64,000 nt of DNA from Gracilaria domingensis (Eukaryota; Rhodophyta; Florideophyceae; Gracilariales; Gracilariaceae): assembly GCA_022539475.1 (NCBI GenBank), contig VCMS01000287.1, positions 1 to 64,000 of the forward strand, written 5' to 3'. Positions 50,229 through 59,931 of the stretch are shown one piece after another. The notes under the pieces were generated by a model. The model saw only the letters and a program-made list of their open reading frames with translations. It ran no database searches and had not been told where the DNA came from. The position numbers and the translations under genes are program-made. Every line of letters starts with the position of its first letter. The stretch's first letter is position 1.

Positions 50229-51557
50229 GTGTTTGTCAACATGGGGGTTTTCCGCCGCAGAAAGTCACGCCAGGTTACCAACGAGCCTCTTCCGGAATGG
50301 GAGGACAAACGCTGGCGTTCTCATCTTCGAGCTTGCGCACTTGGTGTTGAACACCACTGCAACTTGTACGTTGAAGTGATCAACAACGAAAGAAGGGAAG
50401 CTGACACATACTTCATAGACAACGATGAGGCGCGAGCAAGAAGTCACGCGGAGTCCTCTTTTGAGAACAAACGCATTATTTCCGATCTTGGCGCATTAGC
50501 CCCGATTACGAACGCACTTCATCAAAGACCAGAGCCGCTGGCTGGTTATAGTTCTATTGCGACAATCCCGGACCCTGCTCGTTCCGACATCATAACCATC
50601 ATCTACGCTGCTAGCCGCTTGCAAATGTCATACCTTACGGACATGGTCGAGTTTCTTCGTGAACAGTTCGGATCCTACCATATTGAGCAAATTCAGCAAG
50701 GCAGTGTTGATTTATTCCTGCATGTCAATCCAACCGTTCGTGACTCGCTCTCCACCATGATGCCATCTCGTGAGGACGCAAATACTGAGATAGCCTCGGC
50801 AGTGAAGGAATATTGTGGTGTTTCCGTAATTCCAGTCCCCGTTCATCCCGTTACACAAAACTCAACCTCAGTTTCAAGCAGGGTCCCACCCCCACCATTT
50901 TCAGCTTTGGCGCAGAGCAATGTAGCCAACGTGCCACTGCCGCCGCCAATGCGAACGTCGAAAGATGCAATGCGCAAATCTCACACGACACCGTTATCTG
51001 GTCATTCTTCTGAAATTGGGCCAACGTCACCCGAGCTTCATAACCAACAGGGTGTACCGCGACATGAGCATAATCTTAAGACCCCGTCTCCCCCGCGTCC
51101 AGAACGGAATAGAATGTTCGCCGCTCGTACGGAAACGCCACAACAGAATACGGAGCATACGCTTCAGAATCAGGAACAAATGGAAAAGCCGTTTACTTCT
51201 GTTGCTGACGATATCGGTATACCGACGGGACGTTCTTGGTTCACGGACCAGGTTGAAGCACCCAAGAACGCGGAACAGCGCGCAGTGTCGATATCGCAAC
51301 CAAGGGAACTAGTTCAAATGAACAATACTCCTGCATCAGTGAAAAAGACTCAGGATGTTTCGTCGCAGAAGTCTTGTTCTTTGCGCGAAGACAATTTGAA
51401 GCCAGATCGAAGTACACCGGATCACTTGAAGAATTTTCAGGATTCAGATGAGATGCTGTTCAGGAGATATGAACAACTGAAGGAAGTTTGGGAACTTGTT
51501 GCAGTTTCACAAGCAAGTGATACACAGCCACGGCAAGTTCTGTGGACTTCAACTTGA
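50229..51557 (+). CDS. IST1-family ESCRT-III-like protein
   Basis: 442 residues. The N-terminal 170 form an IST1/ESCRT-III helical core: LRACALGVEHHCNLYVEVIN (start of the long hairpin), ARARSHAESSFENKRIISDL (matches the RIRVEHII helix region), ARSDIITIIYAASRLQ, then LREQFG and VKEYCGVSVIPVP. The rest is disordered, Pro/Ser/Gln-rich, ending RRYEQLKEVWEL, a short helix that could be a MIT-interacting motif for Vps4. IST1 regulates Vps4 and ESCRT-III filaments in multivesicular body sorting, endosomal tubulation and cell division. No intron. It lies just downstream of a Harbinger insertion. Confidence 0.78.
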   Translation: MFVNMGVFRRRKSRQVTNEPLPEWEDKRWRSHLRACALGVEHHCNLYVEVINNERREADTYFIDNDEARARSHAESSFENKRIISDLGALAPITNALHQRPEPLAGYSSIATIPDPARSDIITIIYAASRLQMSYLTDMVEFLREQFGSYHIEQIQQGSVDLFLHVNPTVRDSLSTMMPSREDANTEIASAVKEYCGVSVIPVPVHPVTQNSTSVSSRVPPPPFSALAQSNVANVPLPPPMRTSKDAMRKSHTTPLSGHSSEIGPTSPELHNQQGVPRHEHNLKTPSPPRPERNRMFAARTETPQQNTEHTLQNQEQMEKPFTSVADDIGIPTGRSWFTDQVEAPKNAEQRAVSISQPRELVQMNNTPASVKKTQDVSSQKSCSLREDNLKPDRSTPDHLKNFQDSDEMLFRRYEQLKEVWELVAVSQASDTQPRQVLWTST

Positions 51558-51965
51558 GATGGACATTTTGACGGACTTTCCAATAAATGCAATTGGTTAT
51601 CATGTATTACTGATGCTTGACTTACGGAATACGTGGTTGATATGTTGATATCACTTGCAATTGCGATAGCCAGGCACATGTACCATGCGGTAGGATAGAG
51701 TGATCAGCAGTTGACGATAGAAACGTGGAGCCTTATCGCTTGTGTGTGCCGGATAAGAATCTTTGTTCACTGCGTTCAACAGGGTGTGGTGCGACGGTAC
51801 CGGAGATGGGCTATGGCGTTGCCTGCGGCGCCACGCTCGTTCACTGACCCCGCATTCCAAGCTCGCGTAGAGGCCATCGTATGCGGCTAGAAATGATAGA
51901 CTGTATGCTGGGCAGAAGAAAGCCATTCGTTGCTTCAAACCGTATCCAAGTGACTGTCCTCGAAG
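51558..51965. other. Spacer, nothing recognised
   Basis: 408 bp between IST1 and the hydrolase. A minus ORF at 51651-51938 lacks motifs. Confidence 0.5.
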
Positions 51966-52976
51966 ATGAATACGGAAGTGCTGTGGTACTTCTTCCTTGC
52001 TGTTCTGGCAGTCTACGGAGTCCTGGCTGTGGTGCTCCTGATAATCTTACCAGCTAAAGTGGCAAAACCGCCGTGGCATCTGCAAAGCCCGGGAAAGGCG
52101 CTTCAGGACAAAACTATTCCGCCTTCGTGGTTCGGTGCAACTAATCCCAAACAGCTAAATCTTGCATTTCAAGATGTTGCGTTTCTCACTCCTGCAGGCC
52201 TCTCTCTTAGAGAATGGTTGATGCCATCAGCTCAGAGTCGTCGCAGCACTCCGTCTACAGTTGCTTTCGCGTGCGTCCATGGCGCTGGGCGCGACCGGCG
52301 CGCATTTTTGCGTCACGCCGTCTTCCTGACCGAAGCGGGATTTGATGTTTTGTTGTTTGACTGCTCTAATCATGGAGCAAGTGACAGCTTTCCCATGTGG
52401 CCAAGAGGACCTTGGCCAGGTCGGGCAGTATCTCTCGGAAAGCGTGAACATGTTGACGTCATATCAGCGGTTAGGTTCCTCAAGTCACGTGGGACCGAAC
52501 GTGTTGCAGTCCTCGGGACTTCACAAGGAGCATCGTCAGCCATTATCGCCGCAGCCAAGTGCTCTGAAATTGATGCATTGGTTTTGGAAAACCCATTTTC
52601 TTCACCGGAAGTTCTGGTTCGACATATAGTCACAACTATTCTGAAGAGAATTCCTTTGCCGTTTTTCGACGTTGCCCTAACGCCGTTGGCATTTCGACTG
52701 TCACTCCTCCGTACTGGTAATTTCCCAATTTCAGAACAGAAGAAGGCTATCGATTATGTCTTGAACGTAACTGTCCCCGTTCTGTTTATCCATGGCACTG
52801 CTGACCTAGTAGTACATCACAAAGAGTCTGAGATATTATACAACGCAGCTGCAATGGAAGACAAAGAAATATGGCTTGTTGATAATGCACCTCATACCCA
52901 ATGCTTTAACACGAAACCAGACGATTTCCGGATCAAAGTAACAGACTTCTTGCGTGCTCATCTTTCAGGTGCTTGA
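51966..52976 (+). CDS. Membrane-anchored alpha/beta hydrolase
   Basis: 336 residues. An N-terminal membrane helix (residues 5-28, LAVLAVYGVLAVVLLIIL) is followed by an alpha/beta hydrolase fold: oxyanion region VHGAGRDRRAF, nucleophile elbow GTSQGASS (S186), acid D280 (HGTADLVV) and base H310 (NAPHTQC). Similar to ABHD13/17-like and other small serine hydrolases. The substrate cannot be told. The start is the only good ATG with the anchor in frame. The last bases overlap the first bases of the radical SAM ORF, which starts on another frame. Confidence 0.82.
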   Translation: MNTEVLWYFFLAVLAVYGVLAVVLLIILPAKVAKPPWHLQSPGKALQDKTIPPSWFGATNPKQLNLAFQDVAFLTPAGLSLREWLMPSAQSRRSTPSTVAFACVHGAGRDRRAFLRHAVFLTEAGFDVLLFDCSNHGASDSFPMWPRGPWPGRAVSLGKREHVDVISAVRFLKSRGTERVAVLGTSQGASSAIIAAAKCSEIDALVLENPFSSPEVLVRHIVTTILKRIPLPFFDVALTPLAFRLSLLRTGNFPISEQKKAIDYVLNVTVPVLFIHGTADLVVHHKESEILYNAAAMEDKEIWLVDNAPHTQCFNTKPDDFRIKVTDFLRAHLSGA

Positions 52977-53776
52977 CGGCATATACTAGGAGTACGATGG
53001 CCCTGAACCGGGTAACGAACTGCCAAAGTAAGTACAAGCTTGATAACAATGCCATCACAGGGGGCCACGTGCTGAAGCTGAGATATTGTGAAGCCAAAGT
53101 CCAGAAACGAAACTCTTTGCCGCAACCATGGAGAGCAACTCAACTTGTTCCGCTGACTGATCCAGTTCATGACCGCCTCACTGTCGAAATTCGTCGCGGA
53201 TGTACTCGCGGGTGCCGCTTCTGTCTTTCGGGCATGGTGCAGCGGCCTGCTCGAGACGTAAATCCAGATGATGTGATTAGGACAGTGAAGGAAGGCGTGA
53301 AAGCCACAGGATATGACGAGTTTTCATTGCTCTCATTGAGCTGTTCAGATTGGCTGAGCTTACCCAGCGTCGAGATTCAATTGAAGAACGAGCTTCGTGA
53401 GGATGAAGAGTCGATATCACTTTCACTTGGATCGCAACGTGTTGATAGGTTTGATGAGCACATAGCCCATGTGCTTGATGGAAGCCGAAAATCTGGACTG
53501 ACATTTGCGCCAGAGGCCGGAACTCAACGAATACGAGATGTCATCAACAAAGGCTTGACCAACGAAGACTTGCTGAAAGGTGTTAAGCTCGCTTATGATT
53601 CAGGTTATCATAACGTGAAACTCTACTTCATGATCAATCTTCCATCTGAAACAGACGATGATGTTATGGGCATAGCAGACAGCAGCGACAAATGCCCACT
53701 CGTCCAGAGGGAACAATCACCTCTTCCAAAACGTGGTCTTCAGATATGCGAGCAAGAGACACACATCAAAATATGA
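52973..53776 (+). pseudogene. Radical SAM protein fragment (cobalamin-type clan, bacterial/plastid-like)
   Basis: The iron-sulfur motif RRGCTRGCRFC (CxxxCxxC) is followed by family segments GYDEFSLLSLSCSDW, GLTFAPEAGTQRIRDVINKG and KLYFMINLPSETDDDV. These fit the B12-binding radical SAM group of bacteria and plastid-bearing eukaryotes (TIGR03960 type, from memory). The N-terminal cobalamin domain and the C-terminal part are missing: after VMGIAD the sequence no longer fits, and the convergent SNARE gene begins on the other strand. A likely intron lies at about 53031-53080 (GTAAGT ... CACAG) that restores the frame with one base from each side. Probably a gene relic rather than a working enzyme. 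Confidence 0.6.
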
Positions 53777-54490
53777 AATGAATAACTGCTTCGAACAGAA
53801 GTATGATGAGAAGTACAAGTGACCATAGTACGAGACAGAAGGAGCGAATGTTGTACGGCGAAACTGAAAGTCCTTCAGTTCCACGATCTGTTCTGACGAC
53901 ATGATCAGACGCTCTTTCCATGCCATGAGAAATTTCGTCGAGCATGACATTCTGTGAATCAAATTCGTTGTACATCAGCCCAGGTATTCGTTTTACGGAC
54001 TCCACGCCTGTAGCAAGTCCTTGGAGGTCTTTTTCTTGTGTGACAAGAGCAAGCCGTTGTTGTTCCAGCACTTGCTCCGCAGAAAGCGCTGCTTCATTTA
54101 AACTGCCATAAGCGGATGCATTGGATGCAGGCTTTCGGTCACCAAGGAGTTCTTCGCGTGCTGAGAAGGACGGGGGCGCGGACCGGACGTGGACGACGCA
54201 GCGGCGGCGGACGGGCGGCTGTGCGTAGGCGAGAGAGACGGGCAGACGAATTGTAGGTGTGTATCGGAAGGGGGGGGACGAAGGCTTGAACGCGAGCCAT
54301 GACGGACAGCGGGACTGAGCGCGACTGAACACGGCGGGGTGGGCCCGTGAAGGGCAGACGGACGGGAAGACCAAACGGAAGCGCACAAGATCAAACGCTC
54401 GCTCGGCAAAAGATGCAAAAATGGAAAGGTACTGACGGTACCCAAAGGTACACTGCTGCGCGCCGCACGCGCCAAAATCAAAACGCTTCG
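53766..54490 (-). CDS. Qc-SNARE, 5' exon uncertain
   Basis: The coding part I trust runs from about 54170 to 53766 (stop). It contains a SNARE coiled coil (LVTQEKDLQGLATGVESVKR, FDSQNVMLDEIS with the zero-layer Gln) and a C-terminal membrane helix (FCLVLWSLVLLIILLFEAVI). It fits the Qc class (STX8/Bet1-like). Immediately before, the minus strand has a pyrimidine-rich TTCTCAG acceptor at about 54162, so an upstream exon is likely; 54300 (ATG, reading MARVQAFVPPPSDTHL) is one candidate start. The longer ORF that reaches 54785 overlaps the uL18 gene and is not real at its 5' end. It should pin vesicles to Golgi or endosomal membranes. Confidence 0.72.
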
Positions 54491-54568
54491 CTCTGGTACA
54501 CAGAGCGAAGCGTTTTGATTTCGGCGCGCGCAGCGCGCAGAGCGAAGCGTTTTGATTTCGGCGCGCGC
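54471..54568. repeat. Fold-back and direct repeat between SNARE and uL18
   Basis: Arms 54471-54495 and 54501-54525 are inverted copies with one mismatch and a 5-base loop. The right arm is repeated directly at 54538-54562 (period 37). Core motif AGAGCGAAGCGTTTTGATTT. It sits in the divergent promoter region and could form a strong RNA or DNA hairpin. Confidence 0.85.
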
Positions 54569-54633
54569 GGCGCGCAGCGCGGCGCGACGGCGAGGCGGCG
54601 GCGGCGCGCGCGCGAGCGAGCGAGACGTGGAGC

Positions 54634-54969
54634 ATGGCGGGCGTAAGGGTGCGGCGGCCAGACGCCGACACGCTGCGACTGCTGCTGCGGCTGACCAGCC
54701 GGCACGTGCACGCGCAGCTGGTGGACAAGCATGCCGGACGCATCGTCGTCGCCGCGCACACTACGGAGCCGGCGGTGCGCGACATGATTGACGCGGCCGC
54801 GCCGCGCGGCAGCTACGTCACTACGTCCGTGCCGGCGGCCGGCGTGGTCGGCAGGGTGTTTGCGCAGCGCGCCGTGCGCATGGGTATCTCGGACTCCGAC
54901 GTGTACTGGCAGCGGTCTGGCCGATATCACGGCAAGATCAAGGCGACCAAGCTAAGGCAGATCTCATAA
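54634..54969 (+). CDS. Organellar uL18 (bL18-type) ribosomal protein
   Basis: 111 residues. Segments match bacterial-type L18: RLTSRHVHAQLVDKHAGR, then VGRVFAQRAVRMGISDSDVYW and the C-terminal SGRYHGKIKATKLRQ (YHGKIKA is diagnostic). uL18 binds 5S rRNA in the large subunit. A mitochondrial ribosome is more likely than the plastid because there is no clear transit leader and plastid L18 is normally encoded in the plastid genome. The gene is far richer in GC than its neighbours (GC-rich codons, AT-poor upstream region), which could mean an isolated high-GC patch or a different history. Confidence 0.78.
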   Translation: MAGVRVRRPDADTLRLLLRLTSRHVHAQLVDKHAGRIVVAAHTTEPAVRDMIDAAAPRGSYVTTSVPAAGVVGRVFAQRAVRMGISDSDVYWQRSGRYHGKIKATKLRQIS

Positions 54970-55207
54970 AGCTTTGTGCAGTCGGGTCGGTGCTTCTGAT
55001 AGCGTTTGGAAAGTTCGCAGTCATCGGAGGTGGCGACATCGGAAACATGTTCTACAGGTAAAGTTTCCGAGATTATTGCGTATTGGGGGTAGCAGGACGG
55101 GGTTATCTCAATTTCTAACTGTCCTGTGATAGAAAACTGAGTATTATGAGCTCCGTTCTTACGCGTGCTTCCGTTATGGAGGTATGGTTTTCTGTGAAGT
55201 AAGATTG
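54970..55207. other. Convergent spacer
   Basis: 3' ends of the uL18 gene and the VTT gene face each other. Nothing recognised. Confidence 0.5.
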
Positions 55208-56202
55208 TCAGTTTGTTAAAGTTTCATTTCCGTCTAGTCGAAGCCCGGCGTCTTCCAGCTCAACATCCTTAAAAGCCCTTCTTGTTAAACGAGTGATGAA
55301 GAACATCGCAGCGGCCATGGATACAACACACAAACCCTTCAATATTAACGGAAGTATGGAGGCGCCGCCAGTTATCACTCCAGCTCCGACGTCACTCGCA
55401 GCAGCTCCAACCAGGACAAGATTGAAAACGCTTGGTGCGATTCCTATCATCGTAGCAAAGACATACTCGACAAACGACACTCCCGTCACACTTAACAGGT
55501 AGTTGAGCATAAACCCAGGAAAAGGGCTTAGCCGCATGAGCAAAACAAACTTCCATCCCCCTTCGTGACCACTTTCCAACAGAATACGTCGTAATCGTGG
55601 TTTAGACTCCAAGAAGCTTACCGCACGAGCCTTCAACCAAGTACGCCGAGGGCAAACGCAGCTGCCGGTGCAATTGTCTTCGAGATGAATAGGGCCAAAA
55701 AGGCATGTAAGGACGGTAGCACCGCTCCTGCTGCAAGCATTAGTCGCATGTTCGCCGGGAAACAACACAGAACAGTGAAGACATTCACACAAGCAAGCAG
55801 GACTGCTGCCTTGGTTGCGCCCAGACTTGCGGCATGTGTTGCAATAGTTGCCATTAGCTGCTGTTGACGAGCCAGTCGTGCGAACGCATACGCACCGAAT
55901 GCCAGAGCGATAAGCGTTATTATTCGGCTTCGGAAACGTGACGGCGGTGTTCTTCTGTCTTTCGATAGGGAAGAAGGGATTGGCTCGAATGCTGTTGAAG
56001 TCACGGGCGGATGTGGCTGTGATGTTGTCTCGTGCGATTCCGACACATTGTGAGTTGCTGTAGCCGTGCAGCACAGCAACGGCAGATTGCGTGGGCGCTT
56101 GCGTTTAACGGACCGAAACGCATGGGGTGCGGCAGTGGGAGAAAGCTGTACCTTTACCGCGGAGAGAGGCACAGATATCCGGAGGGAAACAATAAAGGCC
56201 AT
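55208..56202 (-). CDS. VTT/DedA-domain (TVP38/TMEM64-type) membrane protein, plastid-type leader, one frameshift
   Basis: Reading from 56202: the first 60 residues look like a plastid transit peptide (Phe at position 3, Ser/Arg-rich, few acidic). Then come membrane helices (IITLIALAFGAYAFA; LGATKAAVLLACVNVFTVLC) and CCFPANMRLMLAAGAVLP. The frame then shifts near 55640-55650 (one lost base). The other frame carries WLKARAVSFLESKPRLRRIL, GWKFVLLMRLSPFPGFMLNYL (the family hallmark) and two more helices. VTT proteins are scramblases or transporters of the DedA/VMP1/TMEM41 type. The C-terminus DGNETLTN is short. Total 995 nt is one base short of whole codons, so I treat the break as probably a sequence error. 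Confidence 0.75.
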
Positions 56203-56559
56203 GGAGGAACGCGATGTTGAGTGTGGGAAGTCAATAAAGCGGATGGTGGTAGAAGCGACCGGACGGATCGTGAACTATGAATTTAATTCAGGGGATGAGG
56301 CGGCGTGCGCATTTGTACAGCCGAAGGAGATTGTACGCCACGAACGGCGACCGAGACCACCCGTTACTCTGCTCGAAATATGTGGGTCTATCAGAGTCCC
56401 GATGTTACCCTTAAGGGCCAAGTCAAGAAAAGACGCCAAGCACGAACCACTATCTATTCGCCGTTCAAGACGTTCTGACAAGCTCTCCTTCGCCCGACCC
56501 CCATTCGTTTGGCAGACCAAGCGAAAAAGAAGCTCGTCGCTTTTCACCTGCTCAGACCA
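56203..56559. other. Gap between VTT gene and Harbinger-associated gene
   Basis: A plus-strand ORF (56066-56782) spans this gap and both neighbouring genes. It starts MEERDVECGKSIKR if begun at 56201. Nothing in it is recognised, and it overlaps real genes on the other strand, so I do not call it. Confidence 0.35.
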
Positions 56560-57993
56560 TCAAGCACAATCCTTCAGCGCCTGTTTGATCAGAACTACCT
56601 GCTGCTCCCACTCTTCTTTCTCGACTCCTTCTTCAACTTTTGCCTTCGCTACAGCTAGCTCGTCCAGCAATTTTCTTCTGTTTCCAATTCGAGTCAACTT
56701 CGAAGACGCTCTCGCATTCTTCACGTTCTGTTCCTCAATCTCGTTGTCCTTTCCCCTTTCTTTTTCCTCTGCCACGAAGTAGCTGCTTGCCGACTCAAAG
56801 AACTTCATCCCAGCCTCCTGAAAATCCCCTGAAGAGCGCTTTTTCGACGTGGACTTCGTACCAGATATTCCTCCTTGCGACCCCATATCAAACCTCCCAG
56901 CTCCGCCTTCGTGCCCAAAACTTCCAGAGTAGTCAATAGTTCTCGCCGCGGCATTCAAAATCTGCACATCTTCGTTACTAGTCCCCAAACCGAAAACAAC
57001 CGCACCCACAATGACTCTTTTCCTGTCGCGCTCGCTGAGAGTGTAACATCTCTTGCTCTTGTCCGTCTCCATAAACTCTTTAAAGTTTGGATTGTTCTGA
57101 CCACTTCGTCGGAAATTTGCAAAGGGTAGTGACGAAAGTGTTCGAAAACCGTTACTGACGGAACGCAAGTACGCGCCAGGTCGAAAGTGACTAGGCGGGT
57201 CTTCGGGAGTGTTTGGCTCATCAAAGAGATACTCTAACGCCTGACGTGGACGCAAAAGTGGGTCGTTATACCTTTTCTCAATTACATTCACCCATTCATC
57301 TACCGGCTTCTTCTTCCTATCAAGATCAGAACGCTTCGATATTGTCTGGGATGACCTGAGATAGGCTGGACGACATTCCGGATCATCCCTAATTAGAAGC
57401 ATCAACCGCGTAAATTCAGAAAGAGAGAAAGGTTTCTGCTTCGCAGGTTTCCGTTTCGCGGTCACAATATCTCCCTCTGTCAAATCTATAGCCGTAGATT
57501 TAGATATGCGGCTCTTTTTTGCAGGAGTGGTTCTGGTTTTCGCAGGGCTTTCTGCTTTTCGTTTTGAACGAGCTGAAGAGCTTTTTCCACGCGCTACAAG
57601 TTCAGGAAACCGCCTGACTTTCTCAACAACTTCAGACGGTGTACAACTTGTGAGATCGCGTAAGGCTGGAATAACGGGCAAGGGTGGATTCTGATAAACG
57701 AGTACCCACTTTTTTTCGAAAGTCGGATAGTCCCAATCTTTTCCTTGGAATACATCGCGGACAGTTGAGAGCGCTTTTACGACGCAATTATCATATATAA
57801 AGATCATTATTTGAGCAACGAGAACTGCTTTCGAAGAAGCCTGATGCTTGAAATGCTGCGATACATCCCAGAACTTGTAAATTTCTCGCAAAATCTCGAC
57901 GGATTGACTGCACAAAAACACGTAAGCTTTGTGAACGTCTGTGTCTCTGGCCACGGCTGCAATGTTTGTTTTGCTACCCTCGGAGGACGCCAT
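56560..57993 (-). CDS. Uncharacterised protein, likely partner of a Harbinger-like transposase
   Basis: The open frame reaches 58233, but the first 80 codons are Pro/Ser-rich without features. The Met at about 57993 (MASSEGSKTNIAAVARD) is a better start, giving 477 residues. No named domain is recognised. A basic linker (SKRKAESPAKTRTTPAKKSR) looks nuclear. It is followed by a helical block (FSLSEFTRLMLLIRDD, VDEWVNVIEKRYNDPLLRP) and a C-terminal coiled coil (LLDELAVAKAKVEEGVEKEEW). It is divergent to the broken transposase at 58570, with repeats between. Harbinger transposons code a second DNA-binding protein that helps the nuclease, so I infer this role. It is not similar to the broken gene at 18846. 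Confidence 0.5.
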   Translation of the reverse strand: MASSEGSKTNIAAVARDTDVHKAYVFLCSQSVEILREIYKFWDVSQHFKHQASSKAVLVAQIMIFIYDNCVVKALSTVRDVFQGKDWDYPTFEKKWVLVYQNPPLPVIPALRDLTSCTPSEVVEKVRRFPELVARGKSSSARSKRKAESPAKTRTTPAKKSRISKSTAIDLTEGDIVTAKRKPAKQKPFSLSEFTRLMLLIRDDPECRPAYLRSSQTISKRSDLDRKKKPVDEWVNVIEKRYNDPLLRPRQALEYLFDEPNTPEDPPSHFRPGAYLRSVSNGFRTLSSLPFANFRRSGQNNPNFKEFMETDKSKRCYTLSERDRKRVIVGAVVFGLGTSNEDVQILNAAARTIDYSGSFGHEGGAGRFDMGSQGGISGTKSTSKKRSSGDFQEAGMKFFESASSYFVAEEKERGKDNEIEEQNVKNARASSKLTRIGNRRKLLDELAVAKAKVEEGVEKEEWEQQVVLIKQALKDCA

Positions 57994-58305
57994 GGTTTTG
58001 CAGGTGTGCTTGGAGACAGAATGCAGCAAAAAATTCTTACCCAGGCAGCCTAATGTGGTTGAACGGAAAGTTAAAGAATGTGGAAGGCTTCGTTTCGACG
58101 GTGTTGGTGGATAGAGCCGCGGCGACAGCGGTGGAGAGTTGGGAGGGGGTGCGCACGGCAACAACGAGCGTTGGGCTTTAAAACTGCATTCTGGTGAGCT
58201 GGACACCAATTTGCTGGAGTCAGGAGATGTCACTGGTGGCTCGTTCTGCGTGACACACTTGGATCCGAATGCTATGGGATTGAATCAAGAACAGAAGCTC
58301 CTATC

Positions 58306-58395
58306 GTGAATAGATTGTGCTTTTCACAAAAACGTTTCTATTCACGAAATTGCTTGTGAATAGCTCCAGCTTTTGACAAAAAAGTTTGTATTCAC
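58306..58395. repeat. Paired 40-bp repeats with inverted ends
   Basis: Units 58306-58345 and 58356-58395 each begin GTGAATA and end TATTCAC, its inverse complement, with a shared core CTTTT.ACAAAAA.GTTT. The period is 50 bp. They lie between the two divergent genes and look like binding sites for the transposase or its partner. Confidence 0.82.
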
Positions 58396-58569
58396 GCCAT
58401 AGCGACGAATGTGCGAAGCCCCTTTTTGCATCGTGGAAAAGGCCATGGGAGGAGTCTCGAGACTGTGCGAGACTGCCCTTTAGAATAGACCTTTTTAAGT
58501 AAGGATTCTGTCTTTATGAAATAAACCCGTGTTTCCAGAGCACTCTTGAATTTGAAATAAGGTGAATTC

Positions 58570-59931
58570 TTGAGCAGCATTCTTGTGCTCGCTCACGAAA
58601 ACGTCACCGAAGATATTTTTTGCTGTCGCAGAATTGCGCAAAGCAACATGAGCACTCCGTCCATACCGCTGCCGTTTTTTATGTTACCACAGTTATGGCA
58701 AACGACCGCGCACACTGCCATGCTCATAGCTCAAGAGCTGTCTTTGAGCGCTGAACAAAGCAGATGTGTCCAAGCTTTGTGCATGGAAGACGAATCTGAT
58801 GATAACGAAGCTGGTCTTAGAACCAAAAATCCGTTCAACGGATACAAATCAATGTATGCACGACGCGTACCACCTCACGTTTACAAATGCATACGATTAG
58901 ACGATCCCGACGTACAACTGTTCTGCAAAACTGTTTGTGTGAATACTCATAAATTAGATGCACTCTATTCTTTGTGTGAATCAAAAATAAAAGAGCCCTT
59001 TAATGTAAGAAGCAAAAATGTAATTTCGGACAAAGTTCCTCGCAAGAAACAATTGTCTTCTGATGAAATCCTATTTCTCCTGCTCGACATTCTCGGTGGT
59101 TCCAACGAAGATGGAATTGGCGTCCAATGCTATGTTCAAATATACGGTAATTTTCTAGGTAGAGTGTCAAACTACTTTCAACACGGACTGTGTGGACTAT
59201 ACAGAACCTTAAAAGACGTAATGCCTTCGCTCGAATCTTGGCCGAATAACGAAGAACGAAGCAATATTGAGAGATTAATTCTAGGGTTCTCGAAGTGCGT
59301 CTTTTTCGTAGACTGGAATCAAAACAAGAGATGGAAACCAAAACATCCACACAAACAAGAACAAGCATATGATAAATACAAAAAAACCCATGTTTGGTCA
59401 ATTTTAGTTTAGTGTGATTTCAGAGAAAGGTTTATTAGGCTCGAGATCAGCGGCAAAGACGCAGAAAACAATTGTAATCTATACACGAACTCAAATGTTT
59501 ACTGTCGTCCCACGGAGTTTCTAGAAAACGGGCAACACGGAATGGCGGACATGGGCTTCGGAAGCGGTAGAAGGCTTGTTGTACCTTTTAAACAAAACGA
59601 GATTACATCATGGATGTACGGAACTTCATACAAAAGGTACATCAAAAGGCAGCGGATAATAAATGAATGGGACATAGGATATATCAACAGCAGATACCGC
59701 ATATTGTTAGGACGCTATCCATTTGAGAAGGCTTTGTTTCCAATAGCTTACAAGAAAGCGGCGATGCTGTGCAATATATGTTCAGAAGACGGGGCTACGC
59801 TTCAATCAAAAGAGAAATGTGTCGTGCCATCTTACTCGTGGGCAAGCAAGAACCGCGTCGCGAAAAGCGCACCGACAGGGTGTTTGAAACCTGCCCTCTA
59901 TAGAGGTAGATGCAGCAGTAGAATCCTCTGA
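58570..59931 (+). pseudogene. Harbinger-like DDE transposase with one amber stop
   Basis: A single frame of 453 codons is broken only by TAG at 59410-59412. Motifs before it: LSSDEILFLLLDILGGSNEDGIGVQ and CVFFVDWNQNKRWKP (first catalytic Asp). After it: YCRPTEFLENGQHGMADMGFG (second Asp) and RQRIINEWDIGYINSRYRIL (Glu). The order fits PIF/Harbinger-type nucleases, a different lineage from copies 1 and 2. As read it would give a 280-residue truncated product. The stop could be a natural inactivation. The gene shares a repeat-bearing promoter with the divergent gene at 56560-57993. Confidence 0.75.

Noticed and set aside
56066-56782. 238-codon plus-strand ORF
   Set aside because: Overlaps two minus-strand genes over most of its length and shows no motif.
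58570-59931. Recoding of the amber codon to make a full transposase
   Set aside because: No evidence of a recoding element; a simple inactivating stop is the plainer reading.
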